A stretch of 64,000 bases of DNA from Chitinophaga sp. Ak27 (GTDB lineage Bacteria; Bacteroidota; Bacteroidia; Chitinophagales; Chitinophagaceae): NCBI RefSeq assembly GCF_012726295.1, contig NZ_JABAOB010000007.1, positions 186,001 through 250,000 of the forward strand, written 5' to 3'. Positions 51,588 through 60,290 of this stretch are shown in pieces. The translations under genes and the position numbers were made by a program. Positions within the stretch are counted from its first letter, which is position 1. Each line of letters opens with the position of its first letter. Under the pieces are notes generated by a model. The model saw nothing but the letters and a program-made list of their open reading frames with translations, had not been told where the DNA came from and ran no database searches.

Positions 51588-53267
51588 TTAAAAATTATTG
51601 CAAGTTTTTTTTGCAGAAATAAAAAAAGTTATACTTTTGCCATCCCAAACAATAAAGGGTATTGCCCAATAGTATAATGGTAGTACGACAGATTTTGGTT
51701 CTGTTTGTCTTGGTTCGAATCCAGGTTGGGCAACCAGTGAGGACAAAATGGAATTATTTCCATTTTGTCCTTTTTTATTTTCCTCTAATTTGCTGGAAAT
51801 CTGATATATATACTTCACTGCAATGTTGACACTCCCGGTTCGAAGTGAGGAATTTAAAAAACTGAATTTTTCATTGAACGTCGAACCAATTATTGCTCGC
51901 TTTCTCTCAAAATTCGATTCGATATAAACCTTGTCTAATAATAATAGATTTGATATTCCTTTTTTCAAAATGGGCTTAATATTCTCCTCTGAATCCTCAG
52001 TGGCGGAAAGCTGGGCCGTAAGCCGGTCTAACTTAAATTGGTAATCTGACTTCATTTCCCTGTATTCCGAAGGATCAATTTGCTGGGAGGTCAATAGATC
52101 CGCTATATATTGTAACCTTGCTCTTAAGTCAGTGATATCCTTTTCAATTTTGTTTCGTTCATTTTTTTTATTTCCTATTTTTTTTACCCACGTTTGTTTC
52201 AATACGGCGGCATATATTGGCTCAATTTCTTTTTTGGGAATATAATCTCTTAACCGATCAACAAACTGATCATTGACATTTTTAACACTAAAGCGAGTTG
52301 GGCAGCCGTCTGTACAGTGATAATAAGCGTAATATTTGCTTCTTCCTTTCGATTCACTGGCGGTTAATGCCCGTTGGCATTTCGGACAGATTAAAAGACC
52401 TCTTAACGGCGCGGATTCTTTGCAACCTGGGTTGATTTTATATTTAGTACGTTTTTTTCCGTCTAAAATATCCTGAACTCTATAGTATAAGTCCTCAGAG
52501 ATGATAGGTCTATGTTGGCCCTTTACAAATTTTGCTTCCTCATCTTTAAACTTTGGGACAAAAATCTTTCCGCAATAAATGGGATTTCTTATAATCCACC
52601 AGAATAGACTTCTTGCATTGGTATATCCTCTTTGTTTTGCAAGTTTGTAAATTGTCTGAACATTGTGTAACCCTTTTGCTATTTCCTCATAAATCCAAAC
52701 AACCAAATCTGCCTTACCATCTATAGGTTCTATCCATTTTTTCTTTGTCTCACCATCCATTTTATTTGTATAACCATAGCTGGCCTGCCCTAGCCATCTG
52801 CCTTCTTTCAAAGCTTTTCTATTACCATCCCGAATATTTAGTGAACGGCGTTCATTTTCAACCTCCGGCGCTGCTAAATAAAAGGCCAACATCAATTTAT
52901 TTTCTGGAATTGACAGATCCAATGGCTGCTGGATCGCTTGGGGTTCAACGCCAAGTTTGCGCAGCTTATTGATCATCATGTAGGCATCTCCAGTATTCCT
53001 GCTAAATCTATCCCACTTGATAAATAAAATCAGATCGATCTGGTTCTTGTGCCTTTTGAGGTCTAATAACAAGGCTTTCCATTCGGGCCTATTGAAAGAT
53101 TTAGCGGAATGATCTTCAAAGATGACTTTCCGAATGGTAATCGAATGTAGCGCGCAGTATTTTCGGAGTTGTTCTTCCTGGCTACGCTGGCTATAACCTG
53201 TTTCTGCTTGTTCATCAGTACTTACCCGAATGTACAGATCTGCGATTGAATGTTTTTTCATTGGCAT
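51588..53267 (-). CDS. large serine recombinase (element integrase)
   Basis: 559 residues from ATG 53267. Catalytic Ser16 in YIRVSTDEQAETG; resolvase domain to about 150 (FIKWDRFSRN present), recombinase domain with GRWLGQASYGYTN, zinc ribbon CPKCQRALTASES...CTDGCPTRF, then a coiled coil (NEKKNERNKIEKDITDLRARL in outline). The last ~49 residues are coded by the antisense of tRNA-Gln and the DNA before it, so the stop codon belongs to the host. Base use is more AT-rich than the genes on both sides. Two starts, 53267 and 53261, are possible. Confidence 0.88.
   Translation of the reverse strand: MPMKKHSIADLYIRVSTDEQAETGYSQRSQEEQLRKYCALHSITIRKVIFEDHSAKSFNRPEWKALLLDLKRHKNQIDLILFIKWDRFSRNTGDAYMMINKLRKLGVEPQAIQQPLDLSIPENKLMLAFYLAAPEVENERRSLNIRDGNRKALKEGRWLGQASYGYTNKMDGETKKKWIEPIDGKADLVVWIYEEIAKGLHNVQTIYKLAKQRGYTNARSLFWWIIRNPIYCGKIFVPKFKDEEAKFVKGQHRPIISEDLYYRVQDILDGKKRTKYKINPGCKESAPLRGLLICPKCQRALTASESKGRSKYYAYYHCTDGCPTRFSVKNVNDQFVDRLRDYIPKKEIEPIYAAVLKQTWVKKIGNKKNERNKIEKDITDLRARLQYIADLLTSQQIDPSEYREMKSDYQFKLDRLTAQLSATEDSEENIKPILKKGISNLLLLDKVYIESNFERKRAIIGSTFNEKFSFLNSSLRTGSVNIAVKYIYQISSKLEENKKGQNGNNSILSSLVAQPGFEPRQTEPKSVVLPLYYWAIPFIVWDGKSITFFISAKKTCNNF
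51610..51639 (+). promoter_or_regulatory. tRNA-Gln promoter (TTTG and TACTTTTG)
   Basis: -33 TTTG (51610-51613), 18-nt spacer, -7 TACTTTTG (51632-51639). The region is overlapped on the other strand by the 3' end of the recombinase reading frame. Confidence 0.65.
51663..51733 (+). tRNA. tRNA-Gln (anticodon TTG)
   Basis: 71 nt. Acceptor TGCCCAA pairs with TTGGGCA, loop TTTTGGT gives TTG, and T loop TTCGAAT. CCA is encoded (51734-51736). The 3' end is the probable insertion site of the conjugative element on the right. Confidence 0.96.
51741..51776 (+). terminator. tRNA-Gln terminator inside the recombinase frame
   Basis: A 13-bp perfect stem (GGACAAAATGGAA with TTCCATTTTGTCC), loop TTAT, T6 tail. 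On the minus strand it codes for residues near the recombinase C-terminus. Confidence 0.85.
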
Positions 53268-53381
53268 AAATTTTAAAACGTCCAAAAAGACGTTGTTTAA
53301 TATTCTATAACTAATAGCCACCTAATGTCATCAAAGTACTATACGCCTTGGTTCTTTCCCGCCTGTTTTAAATCAGAGGAA

Positions 53382-53546
53382 TTAAATCGTTGGGGTTCCT
53401 CTTTCCTTATTTTCAATATAATTGTCGACTATTATATCCGATAGCATAATGAGATATGCTAGGATGTCAGTTGCCTCTTCCATTGTGACAAGCACGCCAC
53501 TTCTTTTAAGCAATTCTACGACTTGCGTGGGTTCAAAATCCTTCAT
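53382..53546 (-). CDS. 54-residue conserved-looking companion protein of the recombinase
   Basis: A short gene, ATG 53544-53546 to TAA 53382-53384. Sequence begins MKDFEPTQVVELLKRSGV and continues with TMEEATDILAYLIMLSDIIV, an all-helical small protein. Similar small genes ahead of integrases are frequent in Bacteroidota elements (from memory). It lies 114 nt upstream of the recombinase start, same strand, so probably co-transcribed. Possible roles: excision factor or recombinase partner. Low complexity does not explain it. Confidence 0.55.
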   Translation of the reverse strand: MKDFEPTQVVELLKRSGVLVTMEEATDILAYLIMLSDIIVDNYIENKERGTPTI

Positions 53547-53938
53547 CTTTCTTCACTTTTCAATTTCACAAATTCCTTCAGATGCGAAGGGTTCCCTCTT
53601 TACTTCTTCCTAATTAATTTAGTCCGCTATCCGTAGTTAGCGGGAATAATCAACCTTTTATCCTTACTTTGAAAAGCAGGAACAATTCGATTGTATGATT
53701 TGAGTTTGGCCTATCCAGGTTAACATGATTGGTTTCCACAGGTCAGATAGATTCCTATTGATGAATGGTAGCATCTTTTAAAGATAAATAAAAGTGCTAT
53801 CACTAAACAAGTGTGTGTTGTTTAATTTGTTGATTATTAAACTGTTGTATTTTATTTACTTTCTTTTGTGTCCAGCTGAATTTGATGATCTGGATTGTTA
53901 TTTTTCTCACGAGTGATCGTGTCCTAAAACAGATAGGC
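53547..53938. other. AT-rich intergenic region of the element
   Basis: About 390 nt with no gene recognised. One small hairpin, CCGCTA (53624-53629) with TAGCGG (53638-53643). It should hold the promoter of the small gene and recombinase, but I find no consensus box. Confidence 0.4.
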
Positions 53939-54490
53939 CTACTTCCAGTCAACTTTCAGGTTTTTCAGTTCGTATAGCTTATCACCAACATTTGCATAGT
54001 CTAAGGAGAGTATACACCTAATATGAAAATCAGTCAAAGCAGGTGAAGCCGCCTCTGTTGATTTGAACCGGACAGATAGTTTACGCATTTCTCCACTGGG
54101 AAATTCTTGTTTCACGAGGGCCACCCAATCAAATTTTTTATCACCAAACTGAATAAAAGGGATATTCTGGTAGCCCTTGTTGGAATTCACAGCGTTCACA
54201 TCGGTAAACAGTTTATACTTATGTCCTTTAGAGTCGGTGATCCCAAAATCAGGGAATCCGCCCAGGGACAGCGATACCCCTGCACTCTGAGAAGATTCAT
54301 TTTTGAAGTTCATCGAAACCTCTACCATCCCGTTTTTTTTATTGCCTGTTGCTTTTACATCTGTTAAGGTGATCTCCTTAAAAGGGCTAATAATTTGCAA
54401 TTCTACAGAACCCTGGGCAGCACAGGGTTTGGTCATTGAAATGGATAAAATAAATGCCAGTACAGATGCTATAGGTAATATGTTTTTCAT
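53939..54490 (-). CDS. secreted hypothetical protein of the element
   Basis: 183 residues with a signal peptide (MKNILPIASVLAFILSISM, cleavage near CAAQG). The mature part looks like one immunoglobulin-like beta sandwich (DVKATGNKKNGMVEVSMNFKNES), a fold used by DUF4352-type or pilus-tip proteins. Function unknown. It follows the 54555 gene by 64 nt on the same strand. Confidence 0.55.
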   Translation of the reverse strand: MKNILPIASVLAFILSISMTKPCAAQGSVELQIISPFKEITLTDVKATGNKKNGMVEVSMNFKNESSQSAGVSLSLGGFPDFGITDSKGHKYKLFTDVNAVNSNKGYQNIPFIQFGDKKFDWVALVKQEFPSGEMRKLSVRFKSTEAASPALTDFHIRCILSLDYANVGDKLYELKNLKVDWK

Positions 54491-54554
54491 CGTGGATTTT
54501 TTATTTAAGTTACTGAAAATTTTGTAGTTACCGTGCTGCTATTCTTTGGAATCC

Positions 54555-55415
54555 TTACCTGCGGAACCTTTTACGCTTTTTATAACCTGATGAATCTGCT
54601 GCAAGATTTTCCTTTAGCCCTTTGAGTGAGATCTCTCGCAAAGATTTCAGTTGCGCATAGCTTTTTTCTCCATCCAGGACAAGGTTAATCCTACGATTAC
54701 CCATAAATACATCGAGGCTGTCTTCCATCGGATTCGCCTGGATAATGGTTTTATGTCCTTTTAAAGTGATGTAATCTTCCTGGTTGCCTTTCTGGAGGGA
54801 CTCCTGTAAGTCTTTAAGTTTAGGGAACTTTTCAGTACCGGTTATACCTGCATCCGTCAGTAATTTTCCCAGGTCAAATTGGCTTCCTTTATTTAAAGGT
54901 AGTATCTGGTAGCCAGTATCACTGGCGGCAGTTTTAAAATTCAACTTTATCCAATCCCAGTAATATTCATTTGTCGGTGACAATATTTCTTTATAAACAG
55001 CCCTATTTTTTAAAAGGTTGTAGGATTCTTCCAGAGATAAGGTTCTGCTTTCAGTTTGAAACGGCTCTACATCAATGGTTTGGGGATGAAGCTTCTTGTT
55101 TTCGTAATAACCTCCAATGAGGTCGGTCGTATATTGGGTTAAAAAGTAGTGACCGCTTTGGGATCTGTCCACTTTGATCACGCCCCTGACGGCATCAGAA
55201 TGCAGAAGTTCCGCATAGGGTATAACGATATGGGGAGTACCTTTTTCCATTTCAAGCTGGATGCCGGGAACAAATTTTTCACCAAAACCTAAAACTATAA
55301 GTTGTTGTCTCAATTCATCGAGGTTGACCACTAACTTGATGTCGTCCATTTGATACCCTTCTCTTTTCAGTATTTCCGCCTTTCCCCGGATATTATTTTC
55401 ATGATCTTTTTTCAT
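54555..55415 (-). CDS. element accessory protein, repeat family member 1 (DUF3945-like)
   Basis: 286 residues, soluble. Contains GYYENKKLHPQTIDVEPFQTESRTLSLEESYNLLKNRAVYKEIL, then WIKLNFK...GSQFDLGKLLTDAGI, then LQESLQKGNQEDYITLKGHKTIIQANPMEDSLDVF. This order resembles the DUF3945/DUF4099-type proteins of Bacteroidota plasmids and elements. It ends in the basic tail GYKKRKRFRR. The genes at 55767 and 56993 share the layout. Function unknown. Confidence 0.55.
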   Translation of the reverse strand: MKKDHENNIRGKAEILKREGYQMDDIKLVVNLDELRQQLIVLGFGEKFVPGIQLEMEKGTPHIVIPYAELLHSDAVRGVIKVDRSQSGHYFLTQYTTDLIGGYYENKKLHPQTIDVEPFQTESRTLSLEESYNLLKNRAVYKEILSPTNEYYWDWIKLNFKTAASDTGYQILPLNKGSQFDLGKLLTDAGITGTEKFPKLKDLQESLQKGNQEDYITLKGHKTIIQANPMEDSLDVFMGNRRINLVLDGEKSYAQLKSLREISLKGLKENLAADSSGYKKRKRFRR

Positions 55416-55445
55416 AATACTTTCATTTGAGTAACAAGAGGATGT

Positions 55446-55748
55446 TTATCTTCCGGTGACCATATCCATGCTCAAACCTATCTGGCTGGCCTTGCGATGA
55501 TAGAAAGAGGGCTTGTAGTTAATGTAGCCATACCTGGCCAATTCATTCATAAGGATATAGTAAGAGGCACTGGTGGATATTTTAGCCATGGGTTTGAGTT
55601 CATTACAGGAAACAAGGACATCACCCTGGAAATTCTGTTTCCCCCATAGATATACCAATGCCATGATCAGTGATACGTGAGATTTACTGAGCCGCTGGTC
55701 ATTGACAATCCTTTCTATACCCGAAAGCATGATTTGCTGAACTTCCAT
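55446..55748 (-). CDS. small helical regulator-like protein
   Basis: 100 residues. QIMLSGIERIVNDQRLSKSHVSLIMALVYLW and KISTSASYYILMNELARYGYINYKPSF look like a winged helix-turn-helix. Proteins with this start occur in many Bacteroidota conjugative elements. It might control the accessory or transfer genes. No DNA target is known. Confidence 0.55.
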   Translation of the reverse strand: MEVQQIMLSGIERIVNDQRLSKSHVSLIMALVYLWGKQNFQGDVLVSCNELKPMAKISTSASYYILMNELARYGYINYKPSFYHRKASQIGLSMDMVTGR

Positions 55749-55766
55749 CTTTAACTGTTTACTTTA

Positions 55767-56987
55767 TTATCTGCGTTTAAACTTCCTGGATTTCTTATTC
55801 GGCCTGAAGCCTTTGGCCTTTTTGTGTTTGCTGGAAATGGTTTGATTTCGGGACGAGGTTTGCCGCGGGGTCAACTCCCTATGGGGCTGTGGCGTTTGCG
55901 GCTCCACTTTTGTTGCAGGTCCCTGTACCTGTTGCTGACTGATGTTTTTTTTCTCCGGCCTTTCCGCTAAGATGTTTTTGGGATCTATGACCTTCCCATT
56001 TTTATCAAAGGCCAGAAGGCGCCGGTTTCCAGGATCAACTTCCAGAAAATACTGGAATTGCTTTTTTGGTGTCTGAATCACCACTTCCTGGCGGTTTCCA
56101 AGCATCAGGCCTGTGGTGGTTTTTAGGCGTGTCATCACATCTATATGCTGCCATAGGGGCAGGGATGTACATTGATCAATTAGATTAAAGGTCTCAAAGG
56201 GAAGCTTTTTGATTGGATAACTCCCACTGCTGTCGTTCATCCCTCGCTCAAAAGAAATTTTCTGCCAATAGGGCACCAGTTCCCCATGTTCAAGGATCGG
56301 GTGCAGTGCGGTCCTTCCTGCCATGAGGTTGGCGGCTTTATTGATGTCTGGTAAAGGCCCGTGATCAGTATGGAAACTTTGCTGACGGATGTTGCCGGAA
56401 TTTCCATCCATTTGAATGTGGGCCTCATATCCATGGAGATAATGGCCCCTGATCGCATCAAAACTGATCTTTGCAATAAAAGTCAGTTCCTCATTATTGG
56501 GCCGGTTTACAATGACAGGAAGAGAGAAATTTCTCTCTCCCTGTTTTATTCTCTCCACTACTTTACCTGTGATGTTCTTCAGGCCCGCATCTGTCAGGGA
56601 ATTGGTTAGCTTGAATAGATCCTGCTTTTGTTTTTGCTGAACCTGAATGTCGATTTTCTTTTCGCGCAACAGATGAAATGATCTGAAAAATAGCCGCATC
56701 AAGGCTCCCTTTATCCCAGGATATGCCGTATTCAACAACTGTTTTCTGGTAATGGCAATCACCTTCAGCGAAGCCCTTTCCTGGTCATTGCTTCCATAGG
56801 CCAGTGATGAGGTCAGCTGATCCAGGCTTTTCAACCTGATTTTGGCAAACTCCGGGTTGCGGGAAACGTCTTGCTGCGCTAATTTGGGGTTATTCAGGAT
56901 GTCCATATCCTTTAATAAGGCCAGGTTCATTTCATCGTGTCTTTTCCACTTTGCAATCGCATCGTGGACCCTGTTTTCTAGTTCCAT
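55767..56987 (-). CDS. element accessory protein, repeat family member 2 (DUF3945-like)
   Basis: 406 residues (ATG 56987; GTG 56990 adds one residue). Helical N-terminal 130 residues, then the shared block: FIAKISFDAIRGHYLHGYEAHIQMD, KAANLMAGRTALHPIL, YWQKISFE, PFETFNLIDQC and PGNRRLLAFDKNGK. The tail has RPNKKSRKFKRR, like family member 1. Probably a nucleic-acid-binding accessory protein; this is inference from the tail. Confidence 0.5.
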   Translation of the reverse strand: MELENRVHDAIAKWKRHDEMNLALLKDMDILNNPKLAQQDVSRNPEFAKIRLKSLDQLTSSLAYGSNDQERASLKVIAITRKQLLNTAYPGIKGALMRLFFRSFHLLREKKIDIQVQQKQKQDLFKLTNSLTDAGLKNITGKVVERIKQGERNFSLPVIVNRPNNEELTFIAKISFDAIRGHYLHGYEAHIQMDGNSGNIRQQSFHTDHGPLPDINKAANLMAGRTALHPILEHGELVPYWQKISFERGMNDSSGSYPIKKLPFETFNLIDQCTSLPLWQHIDVMTRLKTTTGLMLGNRQEVVIQTPKKQFQYFLEVDPGNRRLLAFDKNGKVIDPKNILAERPEKKNISQQQVQGPATKVEPQTPQPHRELTPRQTSSRNQTISSKHKKAKGFRPNKKSRKFKRR

Positions 56988-56992
56988 CACCG

Positions 56993-58042
56993 CTATAGTT
57001 TATTTGAATGCTTTTTTCCTTTCTCTGGTTTTTCCGGCTTGGCTCTTTGCCCAGTGAAAGAGTTCGCGGGAGGTGTAGGGCCAGGCCCTTCTGGACCAGT
57101 CATTTTTTTTTCCGCGGCTTCTGGATGCTGCCCCCCCGTATTCATCCCTGGAGTGTTTTTGTCCGGAGGGACCTGATTCACGGAGGTGGAGGCACCAGAC
57201 AGATTTTGATTTGGCGTCTGTTCACTGGTCGCAGCTGGTGGTACGGTGGTGCCAGATTCTGCGCCTTGCTGCATACCGGGCCCCTGGGTAAGGACTTTGC
57301 GTACGTTCTTAGGATGCTGCAAAATGACATTTTTGGCGGCATCTACTTCCAGATATCTGGTCAGCAAAACATCCCCGGTGCCTACTTTAACTGGATATAC
57401 ACGGCCTTTACGCAGGCAATAAAGGACTTTTCTCATGTAATCTTCATCGTCTTTTTTATCAATCGAGAATTGCCGTAAATGTTCTTCCAGCTTAGGGTAC
57501 TGGTATTCTCTGACCGGATATTGTCCCTTGTCATTTAGCTGACTGAAATCCATCTTTTTCCATTTGACCAGCGTGACCGTTTCTTTTTCTTTGGTTTCTC
57601 CTTCACTTTTCTCCGGCGCAGGTTGTGGGGTTTCACCTTCTTTCACCTTTTTGTTATAGGTCAGGGTTTTTTCAACCGATCCACGGAGTCTCAGGCTAAT
57701 GGATTCCTCCAGGGTCAGGTTGTTTTTCTGATGAATACTATTCACGTGCATGGTCATGGGAACCGATGCTTTTTCGTTGTCCGGTAAGTTGGTGATCTTA
57801 CTGGTCCATTCGTTAAAGTAGTAACGCTGGGCCTCCTTACTGAACTCAAACTTCAACTCATTGCTGGTTTGAATCCCATCCCGTTCCGCAGGAATCGTTA
57901 AATTGAATTCCGGCAAGCCTTTCGAGGCCAGTGCATGCAGTTGCGGTTCATGCGTGGGCGGCAGCTCCAGCCTGGTCATCAGGTTGTTTACAAATTCCAT
58001 GTTCTCTTGAAAGTTCGTTGGCACATTTTCTTTTGTTTCCAT
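56993..58042 (-). CDS. element accessory protein, repeat family member 3 (DUF3945-like)
   Basis: 349 residues. FEFSKEAQRYYFNEWTSKI, LTLEESISLRLRGSVEKTL, VKWKKMDFSQLNDKGQYPVREYQYPKLEEHLRQFSI, and VLYCLRKGRVYPVKVGTGDVLLTRYLEVDAAKNVI correspond to the shared layout. A disordered Pro/Gly-rich tail (residues ~260-349) follows. Stop TAG 56993-56995 is 5 nt before the start of member 2, so they are co-translated. Confidence 0.5.
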   Translation of the reverse strand: METKENVPTNFQENMEFVNNLMTRLELPPTHEPQLHALASKGLPEFNLTIPAERDGIQTSNELKFEFSKEAQRYYFNEWTSKITNLPDNEKASVPMTMHVNSIHQKNNLTLEESISLRLRGSVEKTLTYNKKVKEGETPQPAPEKSEGETKEKETVTLVKWKKMDFSQLNDKGQYPVREYQYPKLEEHLRQFSIDKKDDEDYMRKVLYCLRKGRVYPVKVGTGDVLLTRYLEVDAAKNVILQHPKNVRKVLTQGPGMQQGAESGTTVPPAATSEQTPNQNLSGASTSVNQVPPDKNTPGMNTGGQHPEAAEKKMTGPEGPGPTPPANSFTGQRAKPEKPEKGKKHSNKL

Positions 58043-58087
58043 CTTTTGATTTTTATTAGGTTAATAATTCGATGATTTGAATCGCAT

Positions 58088-58927
58088 TTAAAGGACGTTG
58101 GCACGAATGACATAGCTGTTCCTGATCCTAAGCAACAGGTTGCGGCCTCCGTCTTTCTCCAGCATCTCGACCATGAATACTTTTTGGTCAGGGATGGTGA
58201 ATTTTGGAATGGCCACTACAATGTTTTGTACGGAATTTGATCCAATGACAGTGGCGTTTCCGGTAATCTCCATGGGCTGCATCTGTACCTGTTGAGAGGC
58301 CGTTCTTTTCGCTCTTTTTAAATCCTGGATATAAAACCTGAGCTGATCAACGGTGTAGTTGATGGCGCTCTTGTTTTCCAGTTCCATCTGGAAATACAAA
58401 ATGTCATCCTTGACATAGATGCCATTGCAACGAAGGCCAATGGCATTGTTCCAGGTCCGCAGACTACTGACGATCCTTTTTTTGTGACTTAACTGAGTGG
58501 CCAGATCATTGATCTTTGCTTCATTGTTGTCACCTGCGGCAAATATTGCCCATGGCGTCTGAGCAATGACTTTTCCCAGGCTAAAGTTGAGCTGGGCTGG
58601 GCTGGCCAAAAAACGAATAATAAAGGAATACAAAGTGCCGTCTGCGGTGACAACAGTCAGGTTGGTTTCCTTCAGCGTATCGCTGGCCGCTTTGAGCTGA
58701 AGGATATTTTCCACGCCCTTGGCTTTTTGTACCAGCACTTCAGCACTGCCCCGGTCCACGCTTTTCACCGGATAAGGGAAAATCAGATTGGTGGTTTTTT
58801 GGGTGGTGATTTCTAAATTCATCGGGATCACCTTCGCCCGTATTTCAGTAATTAAATTTTGGGCTTGGGCCCATTGTCCTGATAGGAACACGATCATACA
58901 CACGATCATCCATACACACTTTCTCAT
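58088..58927 (-). CDS. traN: conjugative transposon protein TraN
   Basis: 279 residues, VirB9-like in position and fold. Signal peptide (MRKCVWMIVCMIVFLSGQW), beta-rich body with the DUF4138 pattern (LITEIRAKVIPMNLEITTQKTTNLIFPYPVKSVDRGS). The C-terminal part ends VFMVEMLEKDGGRNLLLRIRN. Outer-membrane core component of the type IV secretion machine. I chose ATG 58927; GTG 58933 adds two residues. Confidence 0.88.
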   Translation of the reverse strand: MRKCVWMIVCMIVFLSGQWAQAQNLITEIRAKVIPMNLEITTQKTTNLIFPYPVKSVDRGSAEVLVQKAKGVENILQLKAASDTLKETNLTVVTADGTLYSFIIRFLASPAQLNFSLGKVIAQTPWAIFAAGDNNEAKINDLATQLSHKKRIVSSLRTWNNAIGLRCNGIYVKDDILYFQMELENKSAINYTVDQLRFYIQDLKRAKRTASQQVQMQPMEITGNATVIGSNSVQNIVVAIPKFTIPDQKVFMVEMLEKDGGRNLLLRIRNSYVIRANVL

Positions 58928-58956
58928 GTTCACGCATTGTTAAATTTATAATGGGG

Positions 58957-60258
58957 TTAATTGCTGGCTGCCTGAGCATCACTTTTCAATAGGAGTTTAT
59001 ACCCGGCCTTTAAGGTCACTTTGACCAATTTGACCTTTCTTCGAATCAGGCTCTTGGACATTTCAATTCCCGCGGAGGCGGCCTGGGTCGCAAGGCTGGG
59101 ATCAAAACTGTTGAGGCCGATGCCTGAAATCATATCCGATCCTGATTCTTTGGCGATATCCCTGGAAATCGCTCCTGGGATATGAATCCCATCCAATCCG
59201 TCCAGATCATATACGGAAAGTTTAACGGGGTAAATGGAATTGTGATAGCGGATATTTGAAATCTCAATATTTAGGCGTTCCCCGTTGATATTGGCCACGC
59301 CAAAAATGAAAACATCTTTGGGGATCAGTTCACCACGAATGAGGATATCGTTTAACAGACGAAGTTTTACAATGGAGCCGGAAACAATGGTCTGGTTATC
59401 ATGAACCTGGGCTGCGATGGAATTGTTATCCTCGCTGGATTGAAATTCATCCAGTCCAAAAAAGCCTGAAGCTTTTTTTTGTTTGCCTTTCGCCGGCGTG
59501 CTGATCAGGGTAATGGGGTTATCTTCCTGGGCGCTGCCTACCGCATATACCTGACCTTTGCGGGCATCTTTGGCCTTGTTCAATTTTTCCAGTGCCCGCT
59601 CCGGATACTGGATGTCCAGTGCTTTCTCCAGCAGGGCGTTGATCTGCGACATTTCAGGATCCGCCTGGCCACTTCCGGACTGTATGGTATTCATCATTTG
59701 CTCCAGGCGATCCAAGTCTGCTTTATTTACCGAAGGGGTACTGGATGCTTCGGGTAAATATCCTGGTGGTGGTGACACGCTGGCTGGCGGTTGATTGATC
59801 ACTGCATTGAGCTGGTTGAGCTTATCATATATCCTGGCCTCCTGGGGATCATAATGCTGCCCATTGTAAATAGAGCGGTTTAAGCCTGCAGGGTTATTTA
59901 AATTGTAATTCAGATCTGTTCCAGGAGCAGGACTATACCCTGCAGGTTGTCCCAGATAGGGATCCTGTTGACTCTGACTGCTGCGTTTTAAACTGTCTTG
60001 TGTGGCCAGGTCATAGAAGCTCATTTTGTTTTGAGGCTTCACCCGCTCAAATTTGGCGTCCGGTAAAGATGGGTTCACCTTCACCGACTGCTGGACCTCT
60101 ACAAGCTCATCTTTTTTTTTGCCGCCGCCCAATGCCCAGAACATTAAGGCCAGAAAAGGGATGGCAAACAGTGGCAATACCATTAAGGATTGAAATAGCC
60201 TGGTTTGTTTTTGAGGGTCACTTACATTTCTTTGTTTTTGGGGATCATTTGATTTCAT
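58957..60258 (-). CDS. traM: conjugative transposon protein TraM
   Basis: 433 residues, VirB10-like. One membrane helix at about 26-45 (MVLPLFAIPFLALMFWALGG), a long Pro/Gln-rich periplasmic stretch, then a C-terminal beta-barrel domain (IVSGSIVKLRLLNDILIRGELIPKDVFIFG). Spans the periplasm to link inner and outer parts. It precedes traN by 29 nt. Confidence 0.87.
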   Translation of the reverse strand: MKSNDPQKQRNVSDPQKQTRLFQSLMVLPLFAIPFLALMFWALGGGKKKDELVEVQQSVKVNPSLPDAKFERVKPQNKMSFYDLATQDSLKRSSQSQQDPYLGQPAGYSPAPGTDLNYNLNNPAGLNRSIYNGQHYDPQEARIYDKLNQLNAVINQPPASVSPPPGYLPEASSTPSVNKADLDRLEQMMNTIQSGSGQADPEMSQINALLEKALDIQYPERALEKLNKAKDARKGQVYAVGSAQEDNPITLISTPAKGKQKKASGFFGLDEFQSSEDNNSIAAQVHDNQTIVSGSIVKLRLLNDILIRGELIPKDVFIFGVANINGERLNIEISNIRYHNSIYPVKLSVYDLDGLDGIHIPGAISRDIAKESGSDMISGIGLNSFDPSLATQAASAGIEMSKSLIRRKVKLVKVTLKAGYKLLLKSDAQAASN

Positions 60259-60290
60259 GATTTCTTTGCTAAGGGGTTAATAATGGGGCG

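Noticed and set aside
53422..53613. Plus-strand 63-codon frame
   Set aside because: Antisense to the better-supported 54-residue minus-strand gene.
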